Assembly (NCBI GenBank): GCA_964019695.1
Contig: OZ026518.1
Location: 73,109,254-73,173,253, forward strand
Direction of reading: 5' to 3'
Length of the DNA stretch: 64,000 nt
DNA from: Loripinus fragilis
Taxonomy: Eukaryota > Mollusca > Bivalvia > Lucinida > Lucinidae
Below the pieces are notes generated by a model. That model saw only the letters and a list, made by a program, of their open reading frames with translations, was not told the origin of the DNA and made no database searches. Below, piece after piece: positions 1 to 11,627 of the stretch. Each line of letters begins with the position of its first letter. Positions within the stretch are counted from its first letter, which is position 1. Both the position numbers and the translations under genes were made by a program.

Positions 1-770
1 ATACACCAAATGAATATAACAAAAGAGTCACGTAATTAGAGATCATCACAACCTACGTCACTTAGAGCGATGATTTGTGAACAATATTACTGAAATAACG
101 GCTATGCCATGATATGTTACATGTATACTAGTTTAGCCCACTTCCTTTTGTTTTCAGCAAATCAGTTGCAAGTGTTATCATTTCATTCCAATGAAACATC
201 TAAAGATAAACTGTCAATAATATAAAGTTGGCTATCTCTATATTATTGCCATCTAGGTGTACGCCAAACTACACAATAACTTGTTCATTTATACATGCTC
301 ATTACACTGGAACATTAAAAGTAGTTGAGAAATTTGTGAAAAAAAGTTTATGGTGAAAACACTCATTTATTGAATTGACATATGTTGTAGGTGCACATTG
401 GAATTGCCTCAATGAGGCAATTCCAATATGTACCAACAACATATGTTACTGAGTGAAATTAAGGAAACATATTTTGAAATATACACTAAACAAGTATCAT
501 GTCCATTGTCTTTGTCTCTCTTAAACATCTCAAACTGCCAATCAGTACTAAAATACCTGTCAATTATTTATATTAACATGACATTAATGTCACCAAATTT
601 GATTTTATGAACTATGCTTTTGCTAAGCTGCTACTTGCGCGGTAATAATACTCTAAGCATCTTTCGGCAGCTAGATGGCGTCTCTATGTACATGTGCATC
701 TTAAGTTAGTATACCTAATGCGTAACTAAAGTTGTGCTATAGCGACGGAAGAACTCTGAGTGCTAGATCA
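1..770 (+). repeat. Dispersed repeat R1, copy 1
   Basis: This stretch aligns by eye with 25490-26000 and with the split copy around 27500-30180. All share the order 'ATGAAAC.TCT.AAGATAA.CTG', a run ending in 'CATGCTCATT', a central hairpin, then 'CATGTCCATTGTCTTT' and 'CATCTCAAACTGCCAATCAG'. No open frame is conserved between copies, so it is a non-coding dispersed repeat. The left edge lies beyond or near the window start, and the right edge is approximate. The class is unknown. Confidence 0.6.
378..446. repeat. Near-perfect hairpin inside repeat R1
   Basis: The arms ACATATGTTGTAGGTGCACA and its near-complement, joined through GGAATTGCCTC and GAGGCAATTCC, form a 69 bp palindrome with almost no loop. 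The same palindrome is at 25695-25763. A disrupted version has its left arm near 29393 and its right arm near 29960. Confidence 0.85.
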
Positions 771-1024
771 TGTAATATATCAAAAACGAAACATGTCACG
801 AAAAGACCTCATAAACTAAAAACTAAATGTCTTCAACGAAAAACAATTTGTCATCAATAGATAAAACCAGCCATTTAGTATCGCAAGAAAGTGAAATGAA
901 ATGTACCTAGCATAGTTCGCTTTTAAAAAAACAACAACAAAGATATAGACTTCATTCATTGCAAACGATTATATGTTGGTAATGTTCTGATATGAAAGAA
1001 CGAAACTAAGCCTTTTTAATAGTT

Positions 1025-1111
1025 ATACCATGGGTTGTCCGTCTGTACGTGGAGATAATCCGTGAGCTTTAGCGAGTGGATTACTTACATTCAGGTGGAC
1101 AAACATGGTAT
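1025..1111. repeat. Short inverted-repeat element containing 'TTTAGCGAGTGGATTA'
   Basis: ATACCATGGGTTGTCC on the left pairs with GGACAAACATGGTAT on the right. The interior carries TTTAGCGAGTGGATTA. A second element with the same interior and its own arms lies at 26005-26093, and a third interior copy starts near 39382. The downstream 'CATCAGTGTAGA(C/T)CTTGCACAT' at about 1131 also recurs at about 39437, so the family extends beyond the hairpin. Confidence 0.6.
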
Positions 1112-1284
1112 GACCATTTTATACCACCTACATCAGTGTAGACCTTGCACATCACGAAAAATTTGTGCTAAAGTTTGTAAAGGTGGTAATGAATAATGGA
1201 TATGTACAAGTAATAGATCTTTAAGATTGTATTCTACAAAATTGTATAAACTCCTGGCTGCATATACTACAATACTTGCTTTGT

Positions 1285-1420
1285 TTGTCTACCTAGTGTC
1301 TCGTGATTGTTGTGTGGCTCTTCCTCACGATGCCATGGGGTTGTCTTCAATTTGTGATTGTGGTATTTCCTGATCATACTCACTTACTATTTTTTGCGTC
1401 GGTCTACAAACCTCAAGGTT
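1285..1420 (+). mobile_element. Fragment of the non-coding end of a PLE-like retroelement
   Basis: 'GTGGCTCTTCCTCACGATGCC' followed by 'TTGTGATTGTGGTATTTCC' and 'TGATCATACTCACTTACT' is the reverse-complement counterpart of 20812-20885. There the same text lies beyond the 3' end of a reverse-transcriptase relic. Shorter pieces are at 31790-31865, 43105-43145 and 44095-44165. The assignment to the PLE-like element rests only on the arrangement at 20.8-22.1 kb. Confidence 0.45.
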
Positions 1421-2840
1421 ACTTAAAGGGGTCAAAATTGCAACTTTTGGCAGGTATAATACATGTATCCATTACAATTATCCTTCTATTGTGTTTACAC
1501 GGATTGTGCATGGTAGCGATAATCTGTAAAATGGACAAAATGAAAGTATAGATATGAGTCCTGTCAAATATCTTCTGACACGAAGGACGGATGAACAACA
1601 AATAATTACCATTTGCAACATAGTAAAATATCGGTCTGCCAGTGAAACAATATCTAAATGGTGTTTTGCTGGCGGACCGAGACGGTGTTTGTGAGGGTTT
1701 GTGAGGATTCGCCTTCATGCCCTGCTGTGAAGAAGTAGGTAGCTAATTCAATGCTATGCCAGAGGAACACTGAAGGGGAACCATGAATGGATTGGTAACC
1801 ATAATCTGTGGCAACGGACCATCAAGTAGAGGCATTTTGCCACTCTCTAATAATATGTTTAAGTTAACTCTAAAAGTGGTGGCTGCCAACAAAATCAACT
1901 GAGGGTCAATACTTGTCCAGTGGTAAATGTTGCTTTTACAGCATTTGAAAGGTTACACCAATACCAGTGGCAGTTCAGCTGCCATTAACTTTGGTGTAAT
2001 GATATAACTATATTGGCTTTTTTCGTGCTGCTCGATTGACATTCTGTGGATGAGCAAGCTCACACGTGACCTTGTCTCGCTTGAAATCCACAATCCACTC
2101 GTACCAGTTATGACATGTTTGGAAATGCTTGATTTAGTTTCGATGTAGATGTTCGTCATAGGGTGAGGTTGACACGTATGATTTGCATGTTTGTTTTGTT
2201 TTGGAATTTCGTCACAGGTTGGTTATTATTTCTTAAAGGTCATATTGATAAGCATGTCAGTTCTGATGGAATCTTTAACACCTTTGAAAGGACGCGGTTG
2301 GTAAATGTTACTTTGTTAAGTAATATTGCATAATTCAAATAAATAGATCAGATCAGGTTTAACATTAATTGGAATGATTTGGCAAACATCCAAGCATATG
2401 TCAACTTGAAAATTGCGCAATTGGTATGACTATGAGTCACTTTTGTATCTTCATATTGATTGATATAAATGGAAGCTTACATATGTAGAGGGCGCTTTAC
2501 TGATAATTTGAAAAAGATTGATTAATGATGATGCCATAAGGTGGTGCTGCTGTCAGCTTCTATCATATTACTTTACAATATATAAGGTAAAGCCAGTGTG
2601 CGAGTGTTAGATTTGGATTTAGATTTCGGAACTTGATTTGTTTCTAGAAGTTGTTTAGTTTGACTGAAGAAGATTAAATAAATTGAAAAATTATAAAACT
2701 TGTTGCTGAAATAATATTATAATTATATTTTTTTTAAACTTAGAAATTCTAAAGTACCTGAAAAACAGAACTTAGAAGAAGAATCGACTACGTTATACAG
2801 TAAAATATAAAAAAAGAATCTTCACACTAGAGTTTTAACC
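1421..2840. other. Unassigned spacer
   Basis: AT-rich sequence with only short, unconvincing open frames on both strands. I recognise no domain, splice pair, RNA gene or repeat shared with the rest of the window. Confidence 0.5.
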
Positions 2841-2990
2841 CATATAAGCTTAGCGTCCTTTTTGTGGGATGTCGGCAAACAGTGCAAAACCAGATCAGAC
2901 GCCGCAAAACGCGGCGTCTGATCAGGTTCTCTACTGTTTGCCTACAGAATTTTCTTTTAAAATTTGAACAAAAATGAAAAATACTACCCA
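2840..2990. repeat. Hairpin MITE family H1, copy with long flanks
   Basis: The core (2874-2942) reads GCAAACAGTGCAAAACCAG, then a GATCAGACGCCGC / GCGGCGTCTGATC palindrome, then ACTGTTTGC. The flanks 'CATATAAGCTTAGCGTCC' and 'CAGAATTTTCTTTTAAAATT' recur almost unchanged around the copy at 54218-54345. They are therefore part of the element and not host DNA. Confidence 0.8.
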
Positions 2991-4285
2991 ACAACCCTAA
3001 AATTGGAAATGAACTCGTCGAATCGATAAGGATGGGAAAATGCATTCGGCAAAAATGGGTTATCCATGTCATCATGGATTTCCTTATTATATACTGAAAC
3101 AATAAAGTTATGTCCGCTTGACGTTTATGTCTGCCAGTTCCAAATGTATGAACGCATTTCATTCAAATTTTCACATTACCAACTCTGATTATTTAAAAAC
3201 GTTTTGCACCTAAGATACATTCATCTGATAATCAGTAGACCCGGTGACAAAGCAACGAACACGAGTACCCTTAAAATCAAAAGTCACAACATCAATAGCT
3301 TTGTGTCCGTCATAATCTCGAACCGTTTAAGCACATTTAAACATCACTGAGCAAACTTTCTAGTAAGATGTTATGTGTGTTAGTTGTATGCATTGCTTTT
3401 ACGACCACAGCCATTAATCTGTAACATACTCTGACGTCACAAAACATCGATCATGAGCATGCGTGGAAACCCTCAGAAAAATTCATTTTTGGTCCAGCAT
3501 TTTGATAATCAACAGAATCGAACAAATTTGTTTTTGTTTTCGTCATAAGCATTTCAACATTAATTAAGACTAATCAGCATCAAAACGATTGATAATGGAA
3601 ATGCTCTGATGATTTTGCAATAAGGGGTGGGGTATAAAACACAGATTTAGTAAACCTTTGATGCCTGGCATCAGCCATAGTTTTTTTTTCTTTTGTACAA
3701 TTGTTGTCAAAAACAAACCGAACAAGTTAAAACGAAAACGGTCTCAAAATCATGTTAGGTTAAGGAGATTTGGCAGTTCTTGGATTGTTATTTGTTTAAT
3801 TCAAAGGGAGGTAATTTCAGTTTATTTCGTAAATTAAAGATTTTGAACTGCAATTTTGCTCGTTCAGTAAGTTGACTTGGGATTTTTAGATGTGATTTCA
3901 TCGTCGGACGTTTCTGGCTGCCATTTCACGTAAAATTTGTCACGTTTTGTTGATTAACTTCCTGATGATAATGGAAAAAGCTGTGTGCACATTAGGTTCA
4001 ATAACTCTTCAAGATAAGAAGATCAAATTAAAATAATTACCAATGTTGTGTGTCCGACATTTGATAAACATTTTGGTTTTATTTTTGTTGCGACATCTTA
4101 ACTGGATTGAAAGATACAGTACCATGAAAATCTGACGTTTCTTTTTTGTTTGAGTATATGTAAATCTTGTATTTTGTATTCGGTTACTTGGTCCTTTTTG
4201 CCCATTTCACAGACTCGCTGAGTTGGAATTTTATGACCGAAACTATAACAAAACAATCATGCAATGTATCTTAATACATTGATCA
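2991..4285. other. Unassigned spacer
   Basis: No open frame with a recognisable domain and no repeat shared with other parts of the window was found. 'TTCAAAGGGAGGTAATTTCAG' near 3801 and an opposite-strand match near 26840 (ATTACCTCCCTTTCA) hint at another common repeat motif. Confidence 0.4.
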
Positions 4286-4529
4286 TTTGAGCCGTGACAT
4301 GAGATTTCCAACAATGTGATATGTGCGACCATCAAAGGCTCAGACCAGCCTGCGCATACGCGCAGACTGATCAGAGCCTTTGCTTGTCGTTTGAATATTT
4401 TATGAGTGTTAAGCTACTGACTGAACATCATTTGGAGTTTCTATGCTTAACAAGAGGCTGCACAGGCTCGTCTGAGTCTACACTTGTCAAAATGCCACAT
4501 TGTTGGAAATCACGTGTCGCGGCTCAAAA
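4286..4529. mobile_element. MITE family H2, complete copy
   Basis: The terminal inverted repeats are TTTGAGCCGTGACATGAGAT at the left and, on the other strand, TTTTGAGCCGCGACACGTGA at the right. Both continue into TTTCCAACAATGTG. Inside is a palindrome around CAGCCTGCGCATACGCGCAG. Relatives are at 4972-5208, 41448-41601 and 56803-57030. There is no coding capacity, so it is a non-autonomous DNA-transposon derivative whose superfamily I cannot name. Confidence 0.75.
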
Positions 4530-4971
4530 TTTTGGGTGTAGCTTAAGGTAAGATTACGTGGGGGCGTTTTAAGGAATATCCGAATTTTGCTTTAATTTGC
4601 TACACTCGTTGTTTATCAATGGCAAAGAAAACTAGAATATGTGTTTATGAAACACTGTGCACCCAACCATATGCTTGTCCATTAGGGTGGTACTCTTCTT
4701 TAAGACAAGGGTCATCTTAAGTTTGAAACTTTACTACTCATCAACCAAACTTGAAGCTCCCAAGATTTTCAAAATTTCAAGATTTTCAAGATTTTATTTC
4801 AATCCTCAGGTTTACATTAGTAAACAACACAAGGTGCAATAATAAACAAACGTAATTACAACAGCATGACGGTAGTAAACATAACCAGCTTTATCCTTTT
4901 CATTCTGGACACGGATACGATATGCATGAGATAGTTCACTTTGTGACTTAAGGGATCACGTTTCGTTATTT

Positions 4972-5208
4972 CGCATGAAATTTCCAACAATTTGACATCT
5001 CGACAAGCGCAGACCCGGACGAGCATCAGCAACCCCCCCCTCTAAGCCCAGAAACTCCAAACGATGCCCATCCAGTAGCTTAATAATCATAAAATACTCT
5101 AGCGATCAGCAAAGACTCCGATCAGACTGCGCGTGTGCGCAAGCTGATCGGAGGCTCTGCTGGTCACACAAACCTCATTGCTGGAAATTTCGTGCACTGA
5201 CTCAAATT
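4972..5208. mobile_element. MITE family H2, second copy
   Basis: It begins with the eroded end 'GCATGAAATTTCCAACAA' and ends with 'TTGCTGGAAATTTCGTGC'. The central palindrome is 'GATCAGACTGCGCGTGTGCG' followed by 'CAAGCTGATCGGAG'. It is about 0.45 kb from the previous copy and more diverged. Confidence 0.65.
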
Positions 5209-5263
5209 TAATTATATTGCATTTTATGTTGCATTTGTATCCCTAAAGATTCTTCATATCTTA

Positions 5264-5331
5264 GCAAACAGTGCAGACCCAGACGAAATGTCGCCAACTG
5301 CGATATTTCATCTGGGTATTTCCTGTTTGCC
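5264..5331. repeat. Hairpin family H1 copy
   Basis: GCAAACAGTGCAGACCCAGA opens the left arm and TTTCATCTGGGTATTTCCTG leads into TTTGC at the right. The apex is rearranged (GCCAACTGCG) compared with the GCCGC/GCGGC apex of the 2874 copy. Confidence 0.75.
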
Positions 5332-6059
5332 AAAGTACATGGTCACCGTTATCCAGAACGAAAAGGCTTTACAAAATAGATAAAGCAGAATCGGTCGTTA
5401 GAGTTCTTCTACGTTGTCACCGCACCAATGGGGCGGTGCGCTAGCGTCGAAATGATGTTATGTAATGTAGCGGTCTCGTTTGGTTAAGTTAATCATGGTG
5501 ATTTGGCGGGAAACACACCGTAATCTTCACAAAGCAGAAGCGGTTTTGCTTATTTAAGGCGGGCTCAAAATGTATACCGTACCGAGCCTTATTAAATAAA
5601 CAAGACTACAGAACAGCGTACATTTAAATAGCCACCGTGAAATAGGTTAAGAATATCCCTGGATCTGCCTTGCCCGAAAGGCGAAATACAAAGCAGATCT
5701 TAGGAAATATAAATACTACTAGCAAACAGTCCAGATCCTTGTGTAATGCCACAATCGTGATTATCTGTCAGTTATTTAACACAAATGGGGTTATGTACAT
5801 ACGAAATAATTCATAGCAAACAAGACATACCTAGATGATCGTTGCCCATCATCGCATCTCCAGCATACGATGCGATCGAACAAATACATAGCTAGACAAA
5901 TATTTTGATTTACCCACCGGTACAAACCCTGACAGGCCTGCGTTATTACTAATTTGGGAAAAGAAACTCATATTTGGATTATTTGTGGGCCTGTACTATC
6001 CATAATTTTGTTAGGAAAGAGTAACATGGGGCCTGCCAGGAGTCCGATCGAAATAGGTA
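5332..6059. other. Unassigned spacer next to the LINE 3' end
   Basis: It contains a half H1 motif near 5719 ('AGCAAACAGTCCAGATCC') and a GC-rich inverted pair 'CACCGCACCAATGGGGCGGTG' near 5418. Part may be the 3' untranslated region of the minus-strand LINE. No poly-A or simple tail marks the end, so the border is open. Confidence 0.35.
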
Positions 6060-6089
6060 AAGCTATTATATGTACATTTTAATAATACT

Positions 6090-6488
6090 TTACATTAAAT
6101 CAGATTTCAATATGATATCAACAAATCGGCACAGGTTAGTTAGTTGTACTTTGTTGTTGCAATTCATCAAATCTTTGTATTTCAGGACATTTGGTCGAGT
6201 GTAATAAAAAGGCTTAATGAATTGCTTACGTTGACTAAGAAAGTATGGGCAAATGAGTAAATAGTGGTACTCATCACCAATGTCAGATGCACATCTGTTA
6301 CATCTCCTTTCATGAATAGGAATACCAGACCACCGACCGACCTCTACAGGGAGTCTGTGGTTTCGTGTTCTGTATGCCAGAAAACGTTTTGAGAAATACT
6401 CTGAAACTAATCCAAAATATGTACTTTTAACAAAATCCGTTTTGAATAATTTATAATTGCTACTACTACTTGAGGCTGCTTCATTCAA
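6090..6488 (-). pseudogene. LINE ORF2 C-terminal segment (Cys/His motif)
   Basis: The 132-codon frame contains 'RCNRCASDIGDEYHYLLICP', a C-x2-C-x8-H-x4-C arrangement. This motif is typical of the C-terminus of LINE ORF2 proteins, where it probably contacts nucleic acid. It is preceded by 'NHRLPVEVGRWSGIPIHERR', a usual lead-in. Sense frame is retained up to the natural stop at 6090. It is separated from the segment at 6530 by a single-base frameshift near 6535. The readable text 'LKQKLTDQYIQKWLSLNEAA' bridges the gap in this frame, which shows that the two pieces were one protein. Confidence 0.8.
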
Positions 6489-6529
6489 AGAAAGCCATTT
6501 TTGTATATACTGATCAGTTAATTTTTGCT

Positions 6530-6815
6530 TTAATGCTTTTTAAGCCATATACTGTTTTGACAGGTTTGAGACTGCCATATTCCAGAGAAGCCAAGCTCGT
6601 TCATGCATTTTTCTACGTTTGCTAGCCATTCTGATTTAATTGTGCGTTTACCATACATAATATAAATGGCTTTGTATAGTAGAGCTGACAATTTTGGGTT
6701 TTCAGCATCTTCAGTTAAATTACACCAGAAATTCAATACGCGTGATTGGATTTCTACTGTAATTGGGACAATACCAAGCTCTCCGTAAATCATATACGTT
6801 GGTGTTGATTTTTCT
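6530..6815 (-). pseudogene. LINE ORF2 post-RT segment
   Basis: 'STPTYMIYGELGIVPITVEI' followed by 'QSRVLNFWCNL' is the familiar segment just after the RT thumb in LINE ORF2 proteins. It should follow directly on 'KYLFNLNKK', which ends at about 8790. The open frame continues upstream to 6934 ('MITPLFG...NAVEK'), but those 40 residues are encoded by the inserted block and do not belong to the LINE. Frame is lost near 6535. Confidence 0.75.
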
Positions 6816-8783
6816 ACGGCGTTACTTATTAATGCATAAGTAACTAATATTAGTTCATTTATGAAACAGTGGTTACTTAGCCTATAATTGTAATTGGTTT
6901 TGAAATGGACTATTCCGAAGAGGGGTGTGATCAAAGTTATTGTTCAATGAATAACGTTTAATGAAATGTTTCGTTTTTCAAAGGGCAAAGTAAAAACAAA
7001 ATGTAGACTTCTCTTATTAAAAGAGTATTTAAAACGTCTTTTCATTGTAAATGTCGGATGTTCAACTCCTGTATTACCCACGGGCTGTACCTATTTATTT
7101 CACTCTTCAGCTGGTCGAATGGTCTAACTTAGAATAACTTAGAATTGTAATTATTATTTTTACCAAGAAAATATTTCCAATTATGTGTTATCAGCGGTTT
7201 TCTGGGGCGAACTTATTGATAAATTCATAACTATAGATACGAAATTCTTAATAAGTGATATAAAGGCCCTATTTATAAACCATTGTGACGTCATTCATTC
7301 TATATTTATCAGTGTGCTCGGTTAAATTGTTTCGATCATAAAACAGAAACGAACTTTTCATTTTATTAGAAAATAGGAGCAAGAAAATGTAAACCAAACA
7401 AATAGAACGGATAATAGGCCTACAAGCAGAATATGAATAAGCAGAGAAAATAACCTAAGAAAGGAAATATTAAAGGCAACACGCGGAAAATAGGTCACTC
7501 GATGTTGACACTTTCTTTCCCCGCTGAGGATAACAAGTATTGATTTTCATAAAAGATAATTTTTAAAGGAATTTTCCCCCATAGGAAGTCTAAACTTACA
7601 AATGCGACCTACTGCTGATTTTTCTTTTATAAGAAGTGGGTGTCTTCTTATCATGCTAGTATGCAATTTTTAAAGCATGTAATGTAGTGGAGCATGGAAT
7701 TACGTGCTATGTTTAGAGTGATCGGTCTTTTAGTTTCTCTAAGATCAATACCCAGTCACATAGAGGTCTTCTGACTTTTAGACGAGGGACTATGTATTTC
7801 ACTTATAAAAAGATTATAAATGAATAAATACGCCACACACAACTCCTAATACCGTTACTCTATGGTTCCATGCCATTCCATGTTTAAACATAAGCCTCCT
7901 GTTGATATGTATGAATCAAGGGGATTGTTTTCAAAGCTGTTTTTGTGTTTTGTGTAATATTTTGAACACTTAAATGTCTATCTTATATTTGATCGGCCCA
8001 CTTACAGTTATGTTAAGGAAGAAGTCTAATATTTATGTATTCATAGTCGAAGGTTCTCGTAGACTGCTGCACTGACCTCGTAGGTAAACGAGACGCAGTC
8101 AAAAGCCAAATTTACCGGGGCGATTTCGCCCTGGTAATCCATATCGCTGAATGCTTTACGTAAACCAAGCGTCTATTTATCATCTATAAATAAACGACTT
8201 TCTCTTAACTTATTTACATGATTTCTTCTGTTTTACGATTTCTTCGCATGATAACACAGTGTATTAAAGAGAGCTATACATGTTATGACATGTTTTAGCC
8301 TCAGAATAAATAGATCTACAATATTTTGTGGATCCAAACTATTTTCAAAAATAATCAGCAGACGACGCTAATAGGTAAAGTGTAATCTATGCAGGCGTCT
8401 GTTAGACATTAGCGGTTCTATAAATACACTGCCTGATTCTGAATACATCTATGACGTGTAGTTACTCCGCTCATCTCAGTGGTTGAATAAAACACGTGAC
8501 TACCGCTTTGCTACTGTCCCTAGTTCATAAGAGGGGGCAGTGAAGCAGTCTAAGGGTCTCGGTGACGCTGTGGTTTGAAAACAAGCATAAGCTTTCACAA
8601 AAGCTTGCTTCCCCATCACCGTCTGATTGAATAGTTTGCTAGCGAAACGTTAAGCATTTAATGACTCATTTCAAAGCCGTTTTAATGTATATCTCATTGC
8701 GAAAAAATATTATTATCCTTCATCTATTATTACTCATAAGAACCTTCAACAACGCCGTTTATAACATGTAACACATGTTATAG
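6816..8783. mobile_element. 1.97 kb insertion splitting the LINE ORF2
   Basis: The RT frame breaks at 8784-8790 (TTTTTCT on the plus strand) and resumes at 6809-6815 (again TTTTTCT). This gives a 7 bp target duplication around the insert. The left end is ACGGCGTTACTTATTAATGC and includes the palindrome GTTACTTA...TAAGTAAC (6821-6844). The right end is AACGCCGTTTATAACATGTA and includes the palindrome TATAACATGTAACACATGTTATA at about 8760-8782. The shared ACGGCGTT suggests imperfect inverted ends. No open frame inside resembles a transposase. A small palindrome TTACCGGGGCGATTTCGCCC is at about 8112. The element class is unknown. Confidence 0.6.
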
Positions 8784-9265
8784 TTTTTCTTGTTCAAATT
8801 AAAGAGATATTTTAAAAATTTCAATTGAATCCGCTCAAGCACATCAAGTTTTCCAATGCCCCACACCTCAGCTCCATACAGCAAGATTGGTTTGACTGTT
8901 TTATCAAACAAATCCAACTGTAAGTCTGAAGGTAGTCCTAGTGTTTTACTTTTTTTAAGGAGAGCGTAGAGGGCTTTATTGGCTTGTTCTGAAATATGGC
9001 GTTTAGATGCAACGAATGACCCAGTTTTGGATATATAGATACCGAGATATTTGTATTCATCTACTACCTCTAAAGTATGACCACTGATCTTAAACTCTGG
9101 TACCCTGCCTCTAAAATTTCCAAATGCAATAATTTTAGTTTTAGTAGCATTAACGGTTAATTTCCAGTTTTTGCAGTATGTATCAAACACATCCAAAGAG
9201 TACTGAAAATCTGATTCTGAGTTGCTAAATAAAACTGTGTCATCCGCATACAATAATATAAGCAA
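8759..9265 (-). pseudogene. LINE ORF2 RT segment with YADD catalytic motif
   Basis: The frame opens with 'LILLYADDTVLFSNSESDFQ'. The YADD box is the metal-binding core of reverse transcriptase motif C. It is followed by 'YKYLGIYISKTGSFVASKR' (motifs D and E) and by 'PILLYGAEVWGI', a standard thumb-region marker. It lies one base out of frame from the long upstream segment; the slip is near 9260-9275, just before the YADD box. Residues after 'NLNKK' come from the inserted block, not the LINE. Confidence 0.85.
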
Positions 9266-11346
9266 TCTAAGATTACTAATAATTCGTCTGAATTTTCATT
9301 AACAGTTATCCCATTTACACTTTTAGATCTAAGGAAACTGTAAAGATCATTAAGATAAAGAGCAAAAAGTAAAGGTGACAAGTTTTCACCCTGTCGTACC
9401 CCACTGAAGGATGGAAAGAATGCAGACGATTCATTATTTGCTACAATTTTTGATTTTATGTTGCTATAGAGACTTTGAATAACCCTTAGACACTTACCAT
9501 TGATATCAAAGGTGTTTAATTTTAACCATAAACCATCCCTCCATATTGAGTCGAAAGCCTGCTTGAAATCTATGAAACAGCAAAACAATTTTGTTTTATT
9601 TGAGCGGGCGATGTCTATTAGACTTTTGATTATAAATAAATTGTCTGCAGTTGAGTAATTTTCTCTAAAACCAGCTTGGTAGGAGTCTATAACTTGGTAA
9701 TTTTCTGTGAATGTTTTTAATCTATTATTAATTATAAGTGTAAAAAGTTTCCCCAAACAGCTCAAGATAGTAATAGGCCTATAATTTTCAGGCTTCTTGG
9801 GATCTCCTTTATTTTTGTAAATTGGTTTTATGACTCCTACCGTCCAGCTTTCTGGTATAATAGCAGTGTCAAAGACAACATTAAACAGTTTAGTGTAAAT
9901 AGGAATCATTGTGGCTGATGTTTGTTTTATATGTTTGTTCTTTATGCTGTCGATCCCTGATGCTTTGTTGTTTTTTAACTGCTTAATTGCATTCGTTACT
10001 TCCTTTTCAGTTATTGGTCCATTTATTTCTTCATTGACTGTTAAAGTGTTTGTTTCATGTGTGTTGCTCTCGGGCCTGTGAGAATGTTGTGCATTTACAT
10101 TTCTGAAGAAGTCGTGAAGTTCATTGAGTAGGGCTTTGCAATCTGATTTTTTGTTTTCTGAATTTAAAATTTTCCAGTAATCTCGTGTGTTGGTTGTTTT
10201 TAGCTTCCGTAGTTTTTCAACGCGTGTTGACCTTGCAAGATTTATGCTACGTTTAACAGTGTCCTTATATGCTTTGCTTACATTTTTCAGGAAAAGCTTT
10301 GTGTGATTTGATTTCTGATTATGATAGATTCTTTGTGCATAATGAAATAGGTTTCGTGCTCGGTGGCATTCTCTATTAAACCATGGTTTACCTGTTGATG
10401 TGCTTTTTATTTTATGTGATTTTGTATGACCAAACGTGACTTCACCTGTTGACTGAAATAAGTTGCCTATATCTTGGACTATGCTGTCAATATCTAATGA
10501 TTTAATTACATCAATGATTTTGTTTTGCAAACTGTTTAATTTTTGATCAATTTCTCGAACTATGACGGGGTCAAAGTTCTGAACAAACTGCTCCGATTTA
10601 TCTGTGTCCCACAATTTGATAGATTCAGAAATTGCCCCTTGACTATTGCTAGGGCTCGAATTTCCCGTGACCTTCAAGTCAGTTTCGATATCTAGCGACA
10701 ATGCACTGTGCACATCTGAAAAAAGATTATTAAAGTCCATTATCTCAAAATTATGTATAACATTCAAAGTATGCAGTGAACTAACACAGTAGTCAATATT
10801 GCTTCTATCCTTACAAGTAAATTTGGAGTTTTGTACATTATCCCCGAACCGACCGTTTAAAATAAACAAACTTGTTGCTTTACAGAATTCGATCATTTGG
10901 GTACCATATGTGTTCACTACTTTATCCGCATTAACTCTATGCAAAGGTACATTATTGATAGAAAATGAATTTACTATGGCATTGTTTTCATCTACTAACT
11001 CATCCAGGCCACAATGTTCGCTAATGAGTTCGTCTATGAACACATAGTCCGGTTTTTCTCCTGATCTTGAATTGAAATCTCCCAACAAAATTATTTGCTT
11101 GGAATTTGGACAATATCTTAGAACTTCCCTTTGCACTTCCGAGTATGGGTCGTCGCTTGCGTATTTAGAGTTTACTGGGGGAATGTACACTACTCCAAAG
11201 TTAATGTCATTATCAGATTGTAAGATTGCACGGCACAGCGTAAACCAAAGTACTATCTTTGAGTTTTTGTGGCTATCTACCTTAACATATTCGGAGATCT
11301 CGGATTTTACCATAAGTGCAATACCCCCAGATCTCCGTCTGGCCAA
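9157..11346 (-). pseudogene. LINE ORF2: AP-like endonuclease and RT fingers/palm
   Basis: The 729-codon frame starts inside the endonuclease ('RRSGGIALMVKSEI'). It continues with 'QIILLGDFNSRSG' and 'DRSNIDYCVSS' and with 'FSDVHSALSLDI', the equivalents of the conserved GDFN, IDY and SDH boxes of AP-type endonucleases. RT motifs follow: 'GVIKPIYKNKGDPKKPENYR' with 'PITILSCLGKLF', then 'CCFIDFKQAFDSIWRDGLW' (motif A) and 'SGVRQGENLSPLLFALYLND' (motif B). The frame then slips just before YADD, and the last ~35 residues are out-of-frame readthrough. The enzyme would nick target DNA and copy its own RNA. In this form it cannot be made as one protein. Confidence 0.9.
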
Positions 11347-11627
11347 TTTTGCCTGTAATGATAAAATACATGATATCCAGGTACTTGTATTTCATCCGTG
11401 TCGTTCGTTTTGCTTTCTTGTATAGCTAATATATCAAACGAACTCACAAATTCTATGAATTCAGGTAATACGCATTTTGCTGCTAAGCCACAAACATTCA
11501 AACTACCTATTTTAAGAAGGGGATTTCCACTGTTTATTGTTTGTATATTGAGATCATTGTCAGGTCGGACCGCTCGCGAAATAACGGGAAAACTATAATC
11601 ACTAGAGCGTGTGTCCCCCACAATATC
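11307..11627 (-). pseudogene. LINE ORF2 N-terminus (endonuclease start)
   Basis: 'LLKIGSLNVCGLAAKC' and 'FDILAIQESKTNDTDEIQVP' are the first two boxes of the AP-like endonuclease, including the catalytic QE pair. This segment is in exactly the same frame as ORF1. It follows the ORF1 TAG with only GAT ATT GTG between that stop and the coding text, and there is no ATG before the endonuclease box. The frame slips by one base near 11340 within 'CAAAATTGG', where the text passes into the longer downstream segment. Confidence 0.85.
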
